DNA from: JAVMKJ01 sp031732875
GTDB lineage: Bacteria; Pseudomonadota; Gammaproteobacteria; Competibacterales; Competibacteraceae
DNA: 29,380 bases
Direction of reading: 5' to 3'
Assembly (NCBI GenBank): GCA_031732875.1
Contig: JAVMKL010000126.1
Location: 1-29,380, forward strand
Below, piece by piece: positions 16,277 through 24,358 of the stretch. Position 1 is the first letter of the stretch; each line of letters opens with the position of its first letter. The position numbers were made by a program, and so were the translations under genes. The notes beneath the pieces were generated by a model. It was given only the letters and a program-made list of their open reading frames with translations, was not told the DNA's origin and made no database searches.

Positions 16277-17188
16277 TCAAGAAGGGACTTGGGGAGGGAC
16301 ATGGAGCAATCGACCGATCTCCGCGTCCTTCTCGGACCACCATTGTCTGACCCACGCTTGCAGGGTCGCCCGGAATTCCGAATCGGCGCGGTAGTCTCCC
16401 GCCCGAAACTCGGCGGGAATAGCGAGCCGCCGGACCCGGACGATCACTCGCTGAATGTGTCCCGAGAACAAATCCAGAAATCTGGATCGACCGTCCGGAT
16501 AGACGATGGTGACATCCAGCAGGGTGTGGATGCGGTCGGGGAGAGCTTCCAGCACGGAAGCCAGCCCCCCCACTCGGGGGCGCAGCAGGTGGCGGTAGGG
16601 CGACTTTTGGCGAAGATGCTTGGCCGGCTGGAAGCGGGTGCCTTCGAGGAAGTTGAGCAGCGCGGTGGGAGTATGCCGAAACCGTGCGCACCGTCGCCGG
16701 ATGGTTTGCCGATCCTGGTCGCGCGCCTCGGGATGCCGGGCGAGATAGGTCGCCGAATGGCGTTTCATGAAGGGGAAATCCAGCGCCCACCAGGCCCCCC
16801 CCAGCACCGGTACCCAGATCAGTTGTTGCTTGATGAAAAATTTCAGGAACGGGATGCGGCGGTTGAAGACCCGCTGCAGGACCACGATATCCACCCACGA
16901 CTGATGGTTCGAACCGACCAGGTACCATTCATCCCGTCGCAGGCCATCCAGACCCGCCACATCCCAGTCGATGCGCTGGGTCAGGTCGATGATGGCGTTG
17001 TTGCCGCCGATCCAGGCTTCGGCGATCCGAACCAGCCAGCGGGCGCAATACTCGCGCCAGCCCGGCCGGGGGATGGCCAGCTTGAGCAGGAGCGCCAGAT
17101 AGAGAGGCGTACACCAGAACATTGTATTGAGGACGAACAGCAGGAATGCCAAGGCGCCGCGGACCGGCGCCGGCAGGAAAGCGAACAT
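16277..17188 (-). CDS. YihG-like membrane acyltransferase (PlsC family)
   Basis: This 303-residue protein resembles E. coli YihG, a lysophospholipid acyltransferase of the PlsC family located in the inner membrane. A hydrophobic N-terminal segment (about 8-36) anchors it. The catalytic NHQSWVD motif (H95, D100) and the glycerophosphate-binding FLEGTR (181-185) are present, followed by the YihG-type block KSPYRHLLRPRVGG. The ATG at 17188 is preferred because agagga lies eight bases upstream on the minus strand; the longer frame to 17248 would run into the Nudix gene. It lies 13 bp after the Nudix stop and is probably co-transcribed with it. Confidence 0.88.
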   Translation of the reverse strand: MFAFLPAPVRGALAFLLFVLNTMFWCTPLYLALLLKLAIPRPGWREYCARWLVRIAEAWIGGNNAIIDLTQRIDWDVAGLDGLRRDEWYLVGSNHQSWVDIVVLQRVFNRRIPFLKFFIKQQLIWVPVLGGAWWALDFPFMKRHSATYLARHPEARDQDRQTIRRRCARFRHTPTALLNFLEGTRFQPAKHLRQKSPYRHLLRPRVGGLASVLEALPDRIHTLLDVTIVYPDGRSRFLDLFSGHIQRVIVRVRRLAIPAEFRAGDYRADSEFRATLQAWVRQWWSEKDAEIGRLLHVPPQVPS

Positions 17189-17201
17189 GGAATGAGTCCT
17201 C

Positions 17202-17756
17202 TCAGGGGTTGGATGTTTGGCGCGCCAGCCAGTCGCGGACGGCGGCATGACTTTCCATCATTTCCGACGGCTGGCCGCGCCGCGTCGCCAGCCAGTCGCG
17301 GACGGCCGGGCCGGTGCCGATGGCCCAGGGTTTCAGCCGCTCGATCGGCACGCGCCTGATGTCGGCCAGTTCCGCGCCCAGCACGATTTCGCCGCTGGCG
17401 GCAACGTGAAAAGCCAGGATCAACTGGTTCATTTCGAAGAACGGATAGTAGCCGATGAAGCGAGCGGTTTCGGCGCTCAGGCCCAGTTCTTCCCGCACCT
17501 CGCGCAGGATGGCCTGGTCCGGAGTTTCGCCCTTTTCCAGAAAGCCGGTGATGATGCCATACATTTTCTCCGGCCAGCCCTGGTTGCGGGCCAGGACGAC
17601 CGCGCCGTCCAGTTCGACGATGGCGGCGACCACCGGCACGGGATTGTCCCAGTGGACATAGGTGCAACCGACGGCGTTGCAGCGACGTCGGGAGCGGCCG
17701 TCGACGTCGGCGTTCTGGAGTGGACTACCGCATTGAGGACAGAAGTTTGCTTGCAT
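17202..17756 (-). CDS. Nudix hydrolase with N-terminal zinc ribbon
   Basis: This 184-residue protein begins with a zinc ribbon (C6-x2-C9 and C26/C31) followed by a Nudix domain. The Nudix box is intact at 71-93 (GFLEKGE, then REVREELGL). Nudix enzymes hydrolyse nucleoside diphosphates linked to another moiety; the zinc ribbon recalls NudC, but the SQPWPFPxS motif of NADH pyrophosphatases is absent, so the substrate is open. Odd feature: the C-terminus carries AVRDWLA twice (151-157 and 172-178), the result of a 63-bp-spaced direct repeat that extends the protein by 21 codons. The ATG at 17756 is chosen over a TTG two codons upstream. The gene is divergent from argF. Confidence 0.88.
   Translation of the reverse strand: MQANFCPQCGSPLQNADVDGRSRRRCNAVGCTYVHWDNPVPVVAAIVELDGAVVLARNQGWPEKMYGIITGFLEKGETPDQAILREVREELGLSAETARFIGYYPFFEMNQLILAFHVAASGEIVLGAELADIRRVPIERLKPWAIGTGPAVRDWLATRRGQPSEMMESHAAVRDWLARQTSNP
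17223..17306 (-). repeat. 21-bp direct repeat, 63-bp period, at the 3' end of the Nudix gene
   Basis: The same 21 bases occur at 17223-17243 and 17286-17306, exactly 63 bp (21 codons) apart, so the duplication is in frame and repeats the peptide AVRDWLA. It looks like a recent tandem duplication or slippage event; the DNA between the copies has no second copy. Confidence 0.9.
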
Positions 17757-17808
17757 TCCCAAGATCTCGAGAAAATCCGCTTGTGCGCGGTAACCGAACG
17801 AACTAACC

Positions 17809-17814
17809 TATAAT
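17809..17814 (+). promoter_or_regulatory. Candidate -10 element of argF
   Basis: A perfect tataat stands in the AT-rich gap before argF, 69 bp from the ATG. No good -35 lies at 16-18 bp; the nearest match, ttgtgc at 17781-17786, would leave a 22-bp spacer. A start about seven bases downstream would place the leader hairpins at the very 5' end of the transcript. Confidence 0.4.
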
Positions 17815-17824
17815 ATCCTGAATT

Positions 17825-17867
17825 ACGGCAGCTATTCATCGCTGCCGTTTTGATTTTCGAAAACGGC
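17825..17867 (+). promoter_or_regulatory. Two mutually exclusive hairpins in the argF leader
   Basis: Hairpin 1 pairs acggcagc (17825-17832) with gctgccgt (17841-17848) and is followed by ttttgatttt-type sequence, an intrinsic-terminator layout. Hairpin 2 pairs gccgtttt (17844-17851) with aaaacggc (17860-17867) and uses the 3' arm of hairpin 1, so both cannot form together. This is the geometry of a terminator/antiterminator switch 17 bp upstream of the argF ATG. No leader peptide was found. Confidence 0.5.
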
Positions 17868-17883
17868 TTGCGGATCGATTTTA

Positions 17884-18804
17884 ATGAAACCACGCCATTT
17901 TCTCAGCCTGTTCGATCTGTCGCCCGCCGAATTGCGGCGGGTGTTGCGGCGCGCCGGCGAGATGAAGAGCCTGCGCCGGCGGGGAGAGCGGCATGCGCCG
18001 TTTCCCCAGAAAGTACTGGGGATGATCTTCGAAAAGGCATCCACCCGCACCCGGGTTTCCTTCGAGGCCGGCATGGCGCAACTGGGCGGCAGCGCCATCT
18101 TCCTGTCGCCGCAGGACACTCAATTGGGTCGAGGCGAGCCGATCGAGGATACCGCGCGAGTGTTGTCGGGCATGGTGGATATCGTGATGATCCGCACCTT
18201 CGAACACGCCAAGCTGGAGCGCTTCGCCGGCTGCTCCACCGTGCCGGTCATCAACGGCCTGACCGATTACAACCATCCCTGCCAGTTGCTGGCCGACATC
18301 CAGACCTTCATCGAACATCGAGGCGATATCCAGGGCCGAACCGTGGCCTGGATCGGCGACGGCAACAACATGTGCAACAGCTACCTCAAGGCCGCCTGCC
18401 AGTTCGATTTCCACTTGCGCGTCGCCGTGCCGCCCGGCTACGAACCGGATGCCGGCCTGCTCCAACAGGCCGCCGGCCGGGTGGAGTTGCTGCGCGATCC
18501 GCTCGCCGCTGCCCGGAACGCCGAACTGATCGCCACCGACGTATGGTCGAGCATGGGCAAGGAACAGGAGCAGCAGCAGCGGGCGCGCGATTTCGCCGGC
18601 TATCAGGTCGATGCCCGGGTCATGGCCCAGGCCAGCCCGGACGCCATTTTCCTGCACTGCCTGCCGGCGCATCGCGGCGAGGAAGTCAGCGTCGAGGTGA
18701 TCGACGGTCCGCAAAGCCGGGTTTGGGACGAGGCCGAGAATCGGCTGCATGCCCAGAAGGCGCTGATGGAGTTCCTGCTGCTGGGCGGCGACGTTCCCAC
18801 CTGA
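17884..18804 (+). CDS. argF: Ornithine carbamoyltransferase
   Basis: The enzyme condenses ornithine and carbamoyl phosphate to citrulline in arginine synthesis. The 306-residue protein has the carbamoyl-phosphate site STRTR (53-57), HPCQ (131-134), the ornithine-side DVWSSMG (219-225), and HCLPAHRGEE with the catalytic Cys at 259. HCLP and the SMG loop identify ornithine rather than aspartate carbamoyltransferase. The biosynthetic role is inferred from the absence of arcA or arcC neighbours; the gene stands alone, divergent from the Nudix gene. The leader before it contains two competing hairpins. The ATG at 17884 gives the typical length. Confidence 0.96.
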   Translation: MKPRHFLSLFDLSPAELRRVLRRAGEMKSLRRRGERHAPFPQKVLGMIFEKASTRTRVSFEAGMAQLGGSAIFLSPQDTQLGRGEPIEDTARVLSGMVDIVMIRTFEHAKLERFAGCSTVPVINGLTDYNHPCQLLADIQTFIEHRGDIQGRTVAWIGDGNNMCNSYLKAACQFDFHLRVAVPPGYEPDAGLLQQAAGRVELLRDPLAAARNAELIATDVWSSMGKEQEQQQRARDFAGYQVDARVMAQASPDAIFLHCLPAHRGEEVSVEVIDGPQSRVWDEAENRLHAQKALMEFLLLGGDVPT

Positions 18805-19052
18805 CCGCCCCGAATCCAGCCGGGCGTGGGGCATCGATATAACGTCGGGGTCCATGCTTGCGCCAAAGCCATCTGGCGGCGGGACCGGTGAATCTGCTAC
18901 ATTGGCGCTCGCTAGTCAATGTTCCGCACGACCTTGCGTACCTGCACCGTCCCCGCCGATCCGGATGCTTCCGCCCGGCCCCCGCCGCTGGAACCGTTCG
19001 ATACGATCCTGTCGCCCAGCTCGAACCGTGCTGCTCGGGAGTGTCACGCACC

Positions 19053-19634
19053 ATGAATGAATATGTTCTGATCCTGATCAGCACGATTCTGGTCAACAAC
19101 TACGTCCTGGTGAAATTTCTCGGGTTGTGTCCCTTCATGGGGGTTTCCCGCAAGCTGGAAACTGCCGTGGGGATGGGGCTGGCGACGACCTTCGTCCTGA
19201 CCCTGTCGTCCATCTGCGCCTATCTGACCGACCATTACATTCTGATACCGCTGGGTTTGGAATATCTGCGCACCATCGCCTTCATCCTGGTGATCGCCGT
19301 GGTGGTGCAGTTCACCGAGATGGTGGTGCACAAGAGCAGTCCGGTGTTGTATCAGGCGCTGGGGATCTATCTGCCGCTGATCACCACCAACTGCGCGGTG
19401 CTGGCGGCCGCGCTGCTGAACGTGCAGGCGCGGCACGGTTTCATCGCCTCGGCCCTGTACGGTTTCGGCGCGGCGGTCGGCTTCTCGCTGGTCATGGTGC
19501 TGTTCGCCGCGATGCGCGAGCGGATCGCCGCGGCGGACGTGCCGGCGCATTTTCGCGGACCCGCCATCACCCTGATTACGGCGGGCCTGATGTCGCTGGC
19601 GTTCATGGGATTTGCCGGACTGGTGCGAGGATAA
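19053..19634 (+). CDS. rnfA: Ion-translocating Rnf complex subunit A
   Basis: RnfA (RsxA) is an integral inner-membrane subunit of the Rnf complex, which couples electron transfer between NADH and ferredoxin to ion movement. The 193-residue protein matches the family length exactly and has about six membrane segments, starting MNEYVLILISTILVNNYVLV and including GLCPFMGVSRKLETA and LPLITTNCAVLA. The two conserved Cys (in GLCPF and TNCAV) fit the membrane [2Fe-2S] site shared between RnfA and RnfE. The frame is open back to 18858, but that extension is not hydrophobic and unlike the family. The 248-bp gap after argF should hold the operon promoter; I could not pick one. Confidence 0.95.
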   Translation: MNEYVLILISTILVNNYVLVKFLGLCPFMGVSRKLETAVGMGLATTFVLTLSSICAYLTDHYILIPLGLEYLRTIAFILVIAVVVQFTEMVVHKSSPVLYQALGIYLPLITTNCAVLAAALLNVQARHGFIASALYGFGAAVGFSLVMVLFAAMRERIAAADVPAHFRGPAITLITAGLMSLAFMGFAGLVRG

Positions 19635-19638
19635 GGTC

Positions 19639-20193
19639 ATGATCGTCGCTGTCATTGCCTTGGGTTTGCTGGCTGGGGCCTCGGGCCTGCTGCTGGGTTT
19701 CGCCGCGGTTCGTTTCAAGGTCGAGGGCGACCCCATCGTCGAACAGATCGACGCCGTCCTGCCGCAGACCCAATGCGGCCAGTGCGGTTACGCCGGTTGC
19801 CGACCCTATGCCGAGGCCATTGCCGCCGGCGAGGCCGACATCAACCAGTGCCCGCCGGGCGGCGAGAACGGCATCGCCGCCTTGGCCGATCTGCTGGGCC
19901 GCGATCCCAAGCCGCTCAATCCGGAGAACGGCGCCGAAAAACCGAAGATGATCGCGGCGATCGACGAACGGAACTGCATCGGATGCACGCTGTGCATTCA
20001 GGCTTGCCCGGTGGACGCTATCCTGGGCGCAGCCAAGCACATGCACACCGTGATCGCCCGGGAATGCACCGGCTGCGAGTTGTGCCTGGCGCCATGCCCG
20101 GTGGACTGCATCCACATGACGCCGATCGAACAGACGATCGCCACCTGGAAGTGGGTTTATCCGGCCACCGCCGACGTCGGAGTGGCCGCGTGA
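19639..20193 (+). CDS. rnfB: Ion-translocating Rnf complex subunit B (iron-sulfur)
   Basis: RnfB passes electrons between ferredoxin and the membrane part of Rnf. The 184-residue protein has an N-terminal membrane anchor (about 2-24). An Fe4-type cluster domain follows with CGQCGYAGC and a fourth Cys at 71 (C46, C49, C54, C71). Two ferredoxin-type 4Fe-4S motifs come next: C113/116/119/123 and C143/146/149/153, each ending CP. The ATG at 19639 follows gagg and aagg sites and lies four bases after rnfA; a start at 19612 would sit inside rnfA. Its stop overlaps the rnfC GTG start (GTGA). Confidence 0.95.
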   Translation: MIVAVIALGLLAGASGLLLGFAAVRFKVEGDPIVEQIDAVLPQTQCGQCGYAGCRPYAEAIAAGEADINQCPPGGENGIAALADLLGRDPKPLNPENGAEKPKMIAAIDERNCIGCTLCIQACPVDAILGAAKHMHTVIARECTGCELCLAPCPVDCIHMTPIEQTIATWKWVYPATADVGVAA

Positions 20194-21830
20194 TCGGGCT
20201 GTTTTCATTCCACGGCGGGCTCAAGACCGTCCGCCACAAGGCCGAATCCAACCAGCGGGCGATCCAGGCCTATCCGGTGCCGCGACGCCTGGTGGTGCCG
20301 TTGCGCCAGCATATCGGCGCCATCGCCAAGGCGCTCGTTCGGCCGGGCGACCGGGTGCTGAAGGGGCAGATGATCGGTCAGGCCGATGGGTATATCAGCG
20401 CCGCCGTTCACGCACCGACCTCGGGGGTGGTGACGGCGGTGGACCCGCGTCCGGTACCGCATCCCTCCGGCCTGCCGGATCTGTGTGTCGCCATCGAGAG
20501 CGACGGCGAGGAGCGCTGGATCGAGCGGGAGCCGGTGGATTACCGCCAGTTGCATCCCAGCGAACTGCGCAACCGGCTGCGCAACGCCGGGGTGGTCGGC
20601 CTGGGCGGGGCGGCATTTCCCAGTGCGGTCAAGCTGAATCCGGGCGACTCCGGCAAACCGCTGGAGACCCTGATCCTGAACGGCGCCGAGTGCGAGCCGT
20701 GGATCACCTGCGACGACCGGATCATGCGCGAGCGGGCGGCGGGTATCGTCGCCGGCGCGCATGTCATGGTCCATCTGTTGCAGCCGCGTGAAGTGCTGGT
20801 CGGCATCGAGGACGACAAGCCGGAGGCCATCGCCGCCATGATTGCGGCGTGCGCCGGGACCGGTTATCAGGTGCGGGCGGTGCCGACCCGTTATCCCAGC
20901 GGCAGCGTCAAGCAACTCGTGAGGCTGCTGACTGGCAAGGAAACGCCCGTGGATGGGTTGCCGGTCGACGTCGGCGTGCAATGCTTCAACGTCGCCACCG
21001 CCTACACGGTCCATCGCGCCGTCGAGCGCGGCGAGCCGGTGATTGCCCGAGTGGTCACCGTCACCGGCCAGGTTCGCCAGCCCGGCAACATCGACGCGTT
21101 GCTCGGCACGCCGTTCGCGGATCTGGTCGACCGATGCGGCGGCTATCTGGACGGGGTCGAGCGACTGATCGTGGGCGGGCCGATGATGGGTTTCGCCCTG
21201 CACGGCGACGAGGTGCCGGTGACCAAGGCCACCAACTGCATCCTTGCCGCCGGCGCCGCGGAGCTGGCCCCGGAGCGGCCGGTGATGTCCTGCATCCGCT
21301 GTGGGGCCTGTGCCGACGCCTGCCCGGCCAATTTGCTACCGCAACAGTTGTACTGGCATGCCCGTGCCCGGGAATTTGACAAGGCACAGGATTTTCACCT
21401 GTTCAGTTGCATCGAGTGCGGCTGTTGCAGCTACGTCTGTCCCAGCCACATTCCGCTGGTGCAATATTATCGCTACGCCAAGAACGAAATCTGGGCGCAG
21501 GAAAAAGAGAAGGAGAAAGCCGAACTGGCCCGGCAACGGCATCAGGCCCGGGTCGAGCGGCTGGAGCGCGAAAAGCAGGAGCGGGAAGCCAAACTGCGCC
21601 AGAAGGCGCCGGCCAGGGCCGCGCCGGCGACTGGAGAGGGGGAGGGCGGCAAGCTGGACATCGACGCGGCGGTCGCCCGCGCCAAGCCGCGCCTCGGTTC
21701 CCTCACTCCCAACCCCTCGCCCTCAAGGGGAGAGGGGAGCGAATCCCTCTCGCCCAATCTCTCGCCCTCAAGGGAAGAGGGGAGCGCGCCCACGCCCGTT
21801 GAATCGGTCGCCGGCGAGCGGGACGGTTGA
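20190..21830 (+). CDS. rnfC: Ion-translocating Rnf complex subunit C (NADH-binding)
   Basis: RnfC is the peripheral subunit that oxidises or reduces NAD and carries FMN and two 4Fe-4S clusters. From the GTG at 20190 (overlapping the rnfB stop) it is 546 residues. The N-terminus (GLFSFHGGLKT, then the RPGDRVLKGQMIG barrel-sandwich) precedes the NADH/FMN domain with GLGGAAFPSAVKL and NGAECEPWI, and an SLBB region. The clusters are C368/371/374/378 and C407/410/413/417. A basic, Glu/Lys-rich helical tail (about 430-480) follows, as in gammaproteobacterial RnfC. Odd feature: residues about 504-533 are encoded by two 45-bp palindromic repeats of the kind found in hsdR. They lie in the non-conserved tail, so function is probably kept. 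Confidence 0.95.
   Translation: MIGLFSFHGGLKTVRHKAESNQRAIQAYPVPRRLVVPLRQHIGAIAKALVRPGDRVLKGQMIGQADGYISAAVHAPTSGVVTAVDPRPVPHPSGLPDLCVAIESDGEERWIEREPVDYRQLHPSELRNRLRNAGVVGLGGAAFPSAVKLNPGDSGKPLETLILNGAECEPWITCDDRIMRERAAGIVAGAHVMVHLLQPREVLVGIEDDKPEAIAAMIAACAGTGYQVRAVPTRYPSGSVKQLVRLLTGKETPVDGLPVDVGVQCFNVATAYTVHRAVERGEPVIARVVTVTGQVRQPGNIDALLGTPFADLVDRCGGYLDGVERLIVGGPMMGFALHGDEVPVTKATNCILAAGAAELAPERPVMSCIRCGACADACPANLLPQQLYWHARAREFDKAQDFHLFSCIECGCCSYVCPSHIPLVQYYRYAKNEIWAQEKEKEKAELARQRHQARVERLEREKQEREAKLRQKAPARAAPATGEGEGGKLDIDAAVARAKPRLGSLTPNPSPSRGEGSESLSPNLSPSREEGSAPTPVESVAGERDG
21700..21789 (+). repeat. Two tandem 45-bp in-frame palindromic repeats in rnfC
   Basis: Units start at 21700 (ccctcactccc) and 21745 (ccctctcgccc), exactly 45 bp apart, each ending with a purine-rich arm (ggggagagggg or a diverged form). 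They encode LTPNPSPSRGEGSES and LSPNLSPSREEGSAP. Architecture and sequence match the hsdR repeats, but they are read in the third possible frame. Confidence 0.88.
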
Positions 21831-21836
21831 ACGACG

Positions 21837-22874
21837 ATGCGCTTCAAGACCGTCACGTCTCCCCACATCCTGCGGGAAACCAGCGTCGGCCAGGTGATGC
21901 GCCGGGTGTTGTACGCGATGGTTCCCGGCATCGCGGCGCTGGTCTGGTTCTTCGGCTGGGGCATTCTGATCAATCTGGCCGTTGCCACCCTCGTGGCGCT
22001 GGTCGCCGAGACGGCGATGCTGGTCGCGCGCGGCAAGCCGCTGGCGCTGCATCTGGGCGATTGCAGCGCCGTGGTCACGGCTTGGTTGCTGGCGGTGGCG
22101 CTGCCGCCGCTGGCCCCGTGGTGGTTGACGACCATCGGTGTCCTGTCCGCCATCGTCGTCGCCAAGCATCTCTACGGCGGATTGGGCTATAACCCGTTCA
22201 ATCCGGCGATGATCGGTTACGTGGTACTGCTGATTGCCTTTCCGCGCGAGATGAGTACCTGGTTGATTCCGCATGGTGTCGGTCAACCTCATGCACTCGG
22301 CCTGACCGACACCTTGGGGGCGATCTTCGGCGGCGCGTTGCCGGCATCCATCAGCCCGGACGCGCTCACCGGGGCCACCCCGCTCGACGTGCTGCGCACC
22401 AAGCTGGGATTGGGTTTGACCGTGACCGAGATTCGCAACAGTCCGGCGTTCGGCATCGTCGCCGGCCATGGCTGGGAATGGGCAACCCTGGGATTTCTGG
22501 CGGGCGGGCTTTGGCTGGTCTGGACCCGCGCGGCGGCTTGGCAAATCCCAGCCGGGATGCTGGGGGGGCTGGCGATGATCGCGACCGTGTTTTATCTGAT
22601 CGATCCGCAACGCTATGCGGCGCCCTGGTTCCATTTGTGGAGCGGGGCCGCCATTTACGGCGCCTTCTTCATCGCCACCGATCCGGTCACGGCCAGCACC
22701 ACGCCGCGCGGCCGGCTGATCTACGGGGCCGGCATCGGCGTTCTGGTCTACATCATTCGGGCGTTCGGCGGCTATCCCGACGGGGTGGCGTTCGCGGTGT
22801 TGCTGATGAACATCGTCGCGCCCACCATCGATCTCCATACCCAGCCGCGAGTGTTCGGAGCGCGTCGGGGATGA
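21837..22874 (+). CDS. rnfD: Ion-translocating Rnf complex subunit D
   Basis: RnfD is a membrane subunit (345 aa, about nine to ten segments) with covalently bound FMN. The flavin-attachment motif is present as DALTGATPLD, with T181 as the likely attachment residue. GGLGYNPFNPAMIGYVVLL and the C-terminal TDPVTASTTPRGRLIYG are typical of RnfD/NqrB. It starts seven bases after rnfC, and its stop overlaps the rnfG start (ATGA). Attachment at T181 would need the flavin transferase ApbE, which is not encoded in this window. Confidence 0.95.
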   Translation: MRFKTVTSPHILRETSVGQVMRRVLYAMVPGIAALVWFFGWGILINLAVATLVALVAETAMLVARGKPLALHLGDCSAVVTAWLLAVALPPLAPWWLTTIGVLSAIVVAKHLYGGLGYNPFNPAMIGYVVLLIAFPREMSTWLIPHGVGQPHALGLTDTLGAIFGGALPASISPDALTGATPLDVLRTKLGLGLTVTEIRNSPAFGIVAGHGWEWATLGFLAGGLWLVWTRAAAWQIPAGMLGGLAMIATVFYLIDPQRYAAPWFHLWSGAAIYGAFFIATDPVTASTTPRGRLIYGAGIGVLVYIIRAFGGYPDGVAFAVLLMNIVAPTIDLHTQPRVFGARRG

Positions 22875-23506
22875 AGACCGTCGCGCGCAGCATGGCCGTC
22901 GCCGCCCTGATTCTGACCGGCTTTGCCGTGGTGGGTACCGGTTTGGTCGCCGTGACCTATACCAGCACCAGGGACATCATCGCCGAAGCCCAGCGAGCGG
23001 CGCTGGAGGCCAGCCTGAACCAGTTGGTGCCGCCGGATCGTTACGACAATCGCATTACCGAGGATCGCATCGAGGTGGTGGCGCCGGAATGGCTGGGCAC
23101 CGGCGAGCCGGTGACGGTTTATCGGGCGCGCAAGAACGGCCGGCCGGTGGCCCTGTTCGCCACCCCGGTCGCGCCGGACGGCTACAGCGGTCCGATTCAG
23201 TTGCTGATCGGCGTTTATATCGACGGCACGCTGGCCGGGGTGCGAGTGCTCTCGCACAAGGAAACGCCGGGGCTGGGCGATGGCATCGACGAGAAGCGTT
23301 CGCCCTGGATTCTCGCCTTCGATGGCAAGTCGCTGGACAATCCTCGTCCGGACGGGTGGAAGGTCAAAAAGGACGGCGGCGTTTTCGACCAGTTCACCGG
23401 GGCGACCATTACCCCGCGCGCCGTGGTCAAGGCCACCCGCAAGTTCCTGGAGTACGTCCGGACCCATCAGGCACAATTGTTCGCCCCGGCCGGGGCAACG
23501 GGTTAA
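22871..23506 (+). CDS. rnfG: Ion-translocating Rnf complex subunit G
   Basis: RnfG is a single-pass membrane protein with a periplasmic FMN domain. The 211-residue product has an N-terminal membrane segment (about 7-30). The FMN-binding domain contains GVRVLSHKETPGLGDGI and the attachment motif FTGATIT, with T179 as the likely flavinylated residue. The ATG at 22871 overlaps the rnfD stop and gives the family length; the frame continues upstream inside rnfD but without homology. The rnfE start follows 12 bp after the stop. Confidence 0.94.
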   Translation: MKTVARSMAVAALILTGFAVVGTGLVAVTYTSTRDIIAEAQRAALEASLNQLVPPDRYDNRITEDRIEVVAPEWLGTGEPVTVYRARKNGRPVALFATPVAPDGYSGPIQLLIGVYIDGTLAGVRVLSHKETPGLGDGIDEKRSPWILAFDGKSLDNPRPDGWKVKKDGGVFDQFTGATITPRAVVKATRKFLEYVRTHQAQLFAPAGATG

Positions 23507-23518
23507 GGAGCGGCGGTC

Positions 23519-24208
23519 ATGAGCGAAACCGGCTATCGACAAATCCTCAAGAGCGGCGTGTGGACTCAGAACACCGGATTGGTGGCACTGCTAGGCCTAT
23601 GCCCGCTGCTGGCGACCTCGAACACGGTGGTCAACGGTCTGGGGCTGGGCCTGGCGACGACGTTGGTGCTGCTGATGTCCAACGTCGCCATCTCGCTGAT
23701 TCGCAACCTGGTGCGGCCGGAGGTGCGGATTCCCGTGTTCGTCATGGTCATTGCCTGCGTGGTGACCGCCGTGGAACTGGCGATGCACGCGTTTTTACCG
23801 GCGCTCTATACGGTGTTGGGCATCTTCATCCCCCTGATCGTCACCAACTGCTGCGTGATCGGCCGGGCCGAAGCCTTCGCCTTCAAGCACGGCGTCGCCA
23901 AGTCGGCGGTGGACGGCATCGCCACCGGTCTGGGCTTCACGCTGGCGCTGGTGTTGCTGGGCGGGATGCGGGAGATCCTCGGCCAGGGTACCTTGCTCGG
24001 TCAGGCGGAACTGCTGTTCGGCGAGTCCGGCAAACACCTGACCCTGCATCTGATCGATCACTATCGCGGTTTCCTGCTGGCCATCCTGCCGCCGGGCGCG
24101 TTCCTCGGGCTGGGCTGCCTGATCGCCGGCAAGAATGCGATCGACGCCCGCGCCAAGCGTCGGACGGAAGCCAGGCCGGCACCGGTGTTGCGGGAGGCCG
24201 GCGCCTGA
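23519..24208 (+). CDS. rnfE: Ion-translocating Rnf complex subunit E
   Basis: RnfE is the second of two homologous membrane subunits (with RnfA) that sandwich the ion path and an Fe-S site. The 229-residue protein has about six membrane segments and the family motifs NTGLVALLGLCPLLA near the N-terminus and IPLIVTNCCVIGRAEAFAF. The two paired Cys positions mirror those of RnfA. aaggag (23505-23510) lies eight bases before the ATG. The C-terminal tail is basic and Arg/Ala-rich. It is the last rnf gene; nth follows after 150 bp, the same order as in E. coli. Confidence 0.95.
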   Translation: MSETGYRQILKSGVWTQNTGLVALLGLCPLLATSNTVVNGLGLGLATTLVLLMSNVAISLIRNLVRPEVRIPVFVMVIACVVTAVELAMHAFLPALYTVLGIFIPLIVTNCCVIGRAEAFAFKHGVAKSAVDGIATGLGFTLALVLLGGMREILGQGTLLGQAELLFGESGKHLTLHLIDHYRGFLLAILPPGAFLGLGCLIAGKNAIDARAKRRTEARPAPVLREAGA

Positions 24209-24358
24209 GGCGGAGTGGCAAACAGGCATGGCGCAATCCATCATGAGATGCGCCGCCGGTTAAGTACGATTTACGTCCCCAACCGCGGCGGCAGGGGCGT
24301 GGTCGGCCCGCTCGACGTGACCTGAGCCAACCGCCATGCCCCATACAGGCGCTGTTCC

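Noticed and set aside
17819..17838. ArgR box in the argF leader (tgaat ... attca)
   Set aside because: The half-sites are separated by 10 bp instead of the 4 bp of the ARG-box consensus, and they overlap a hairpin that explains the symmetry.
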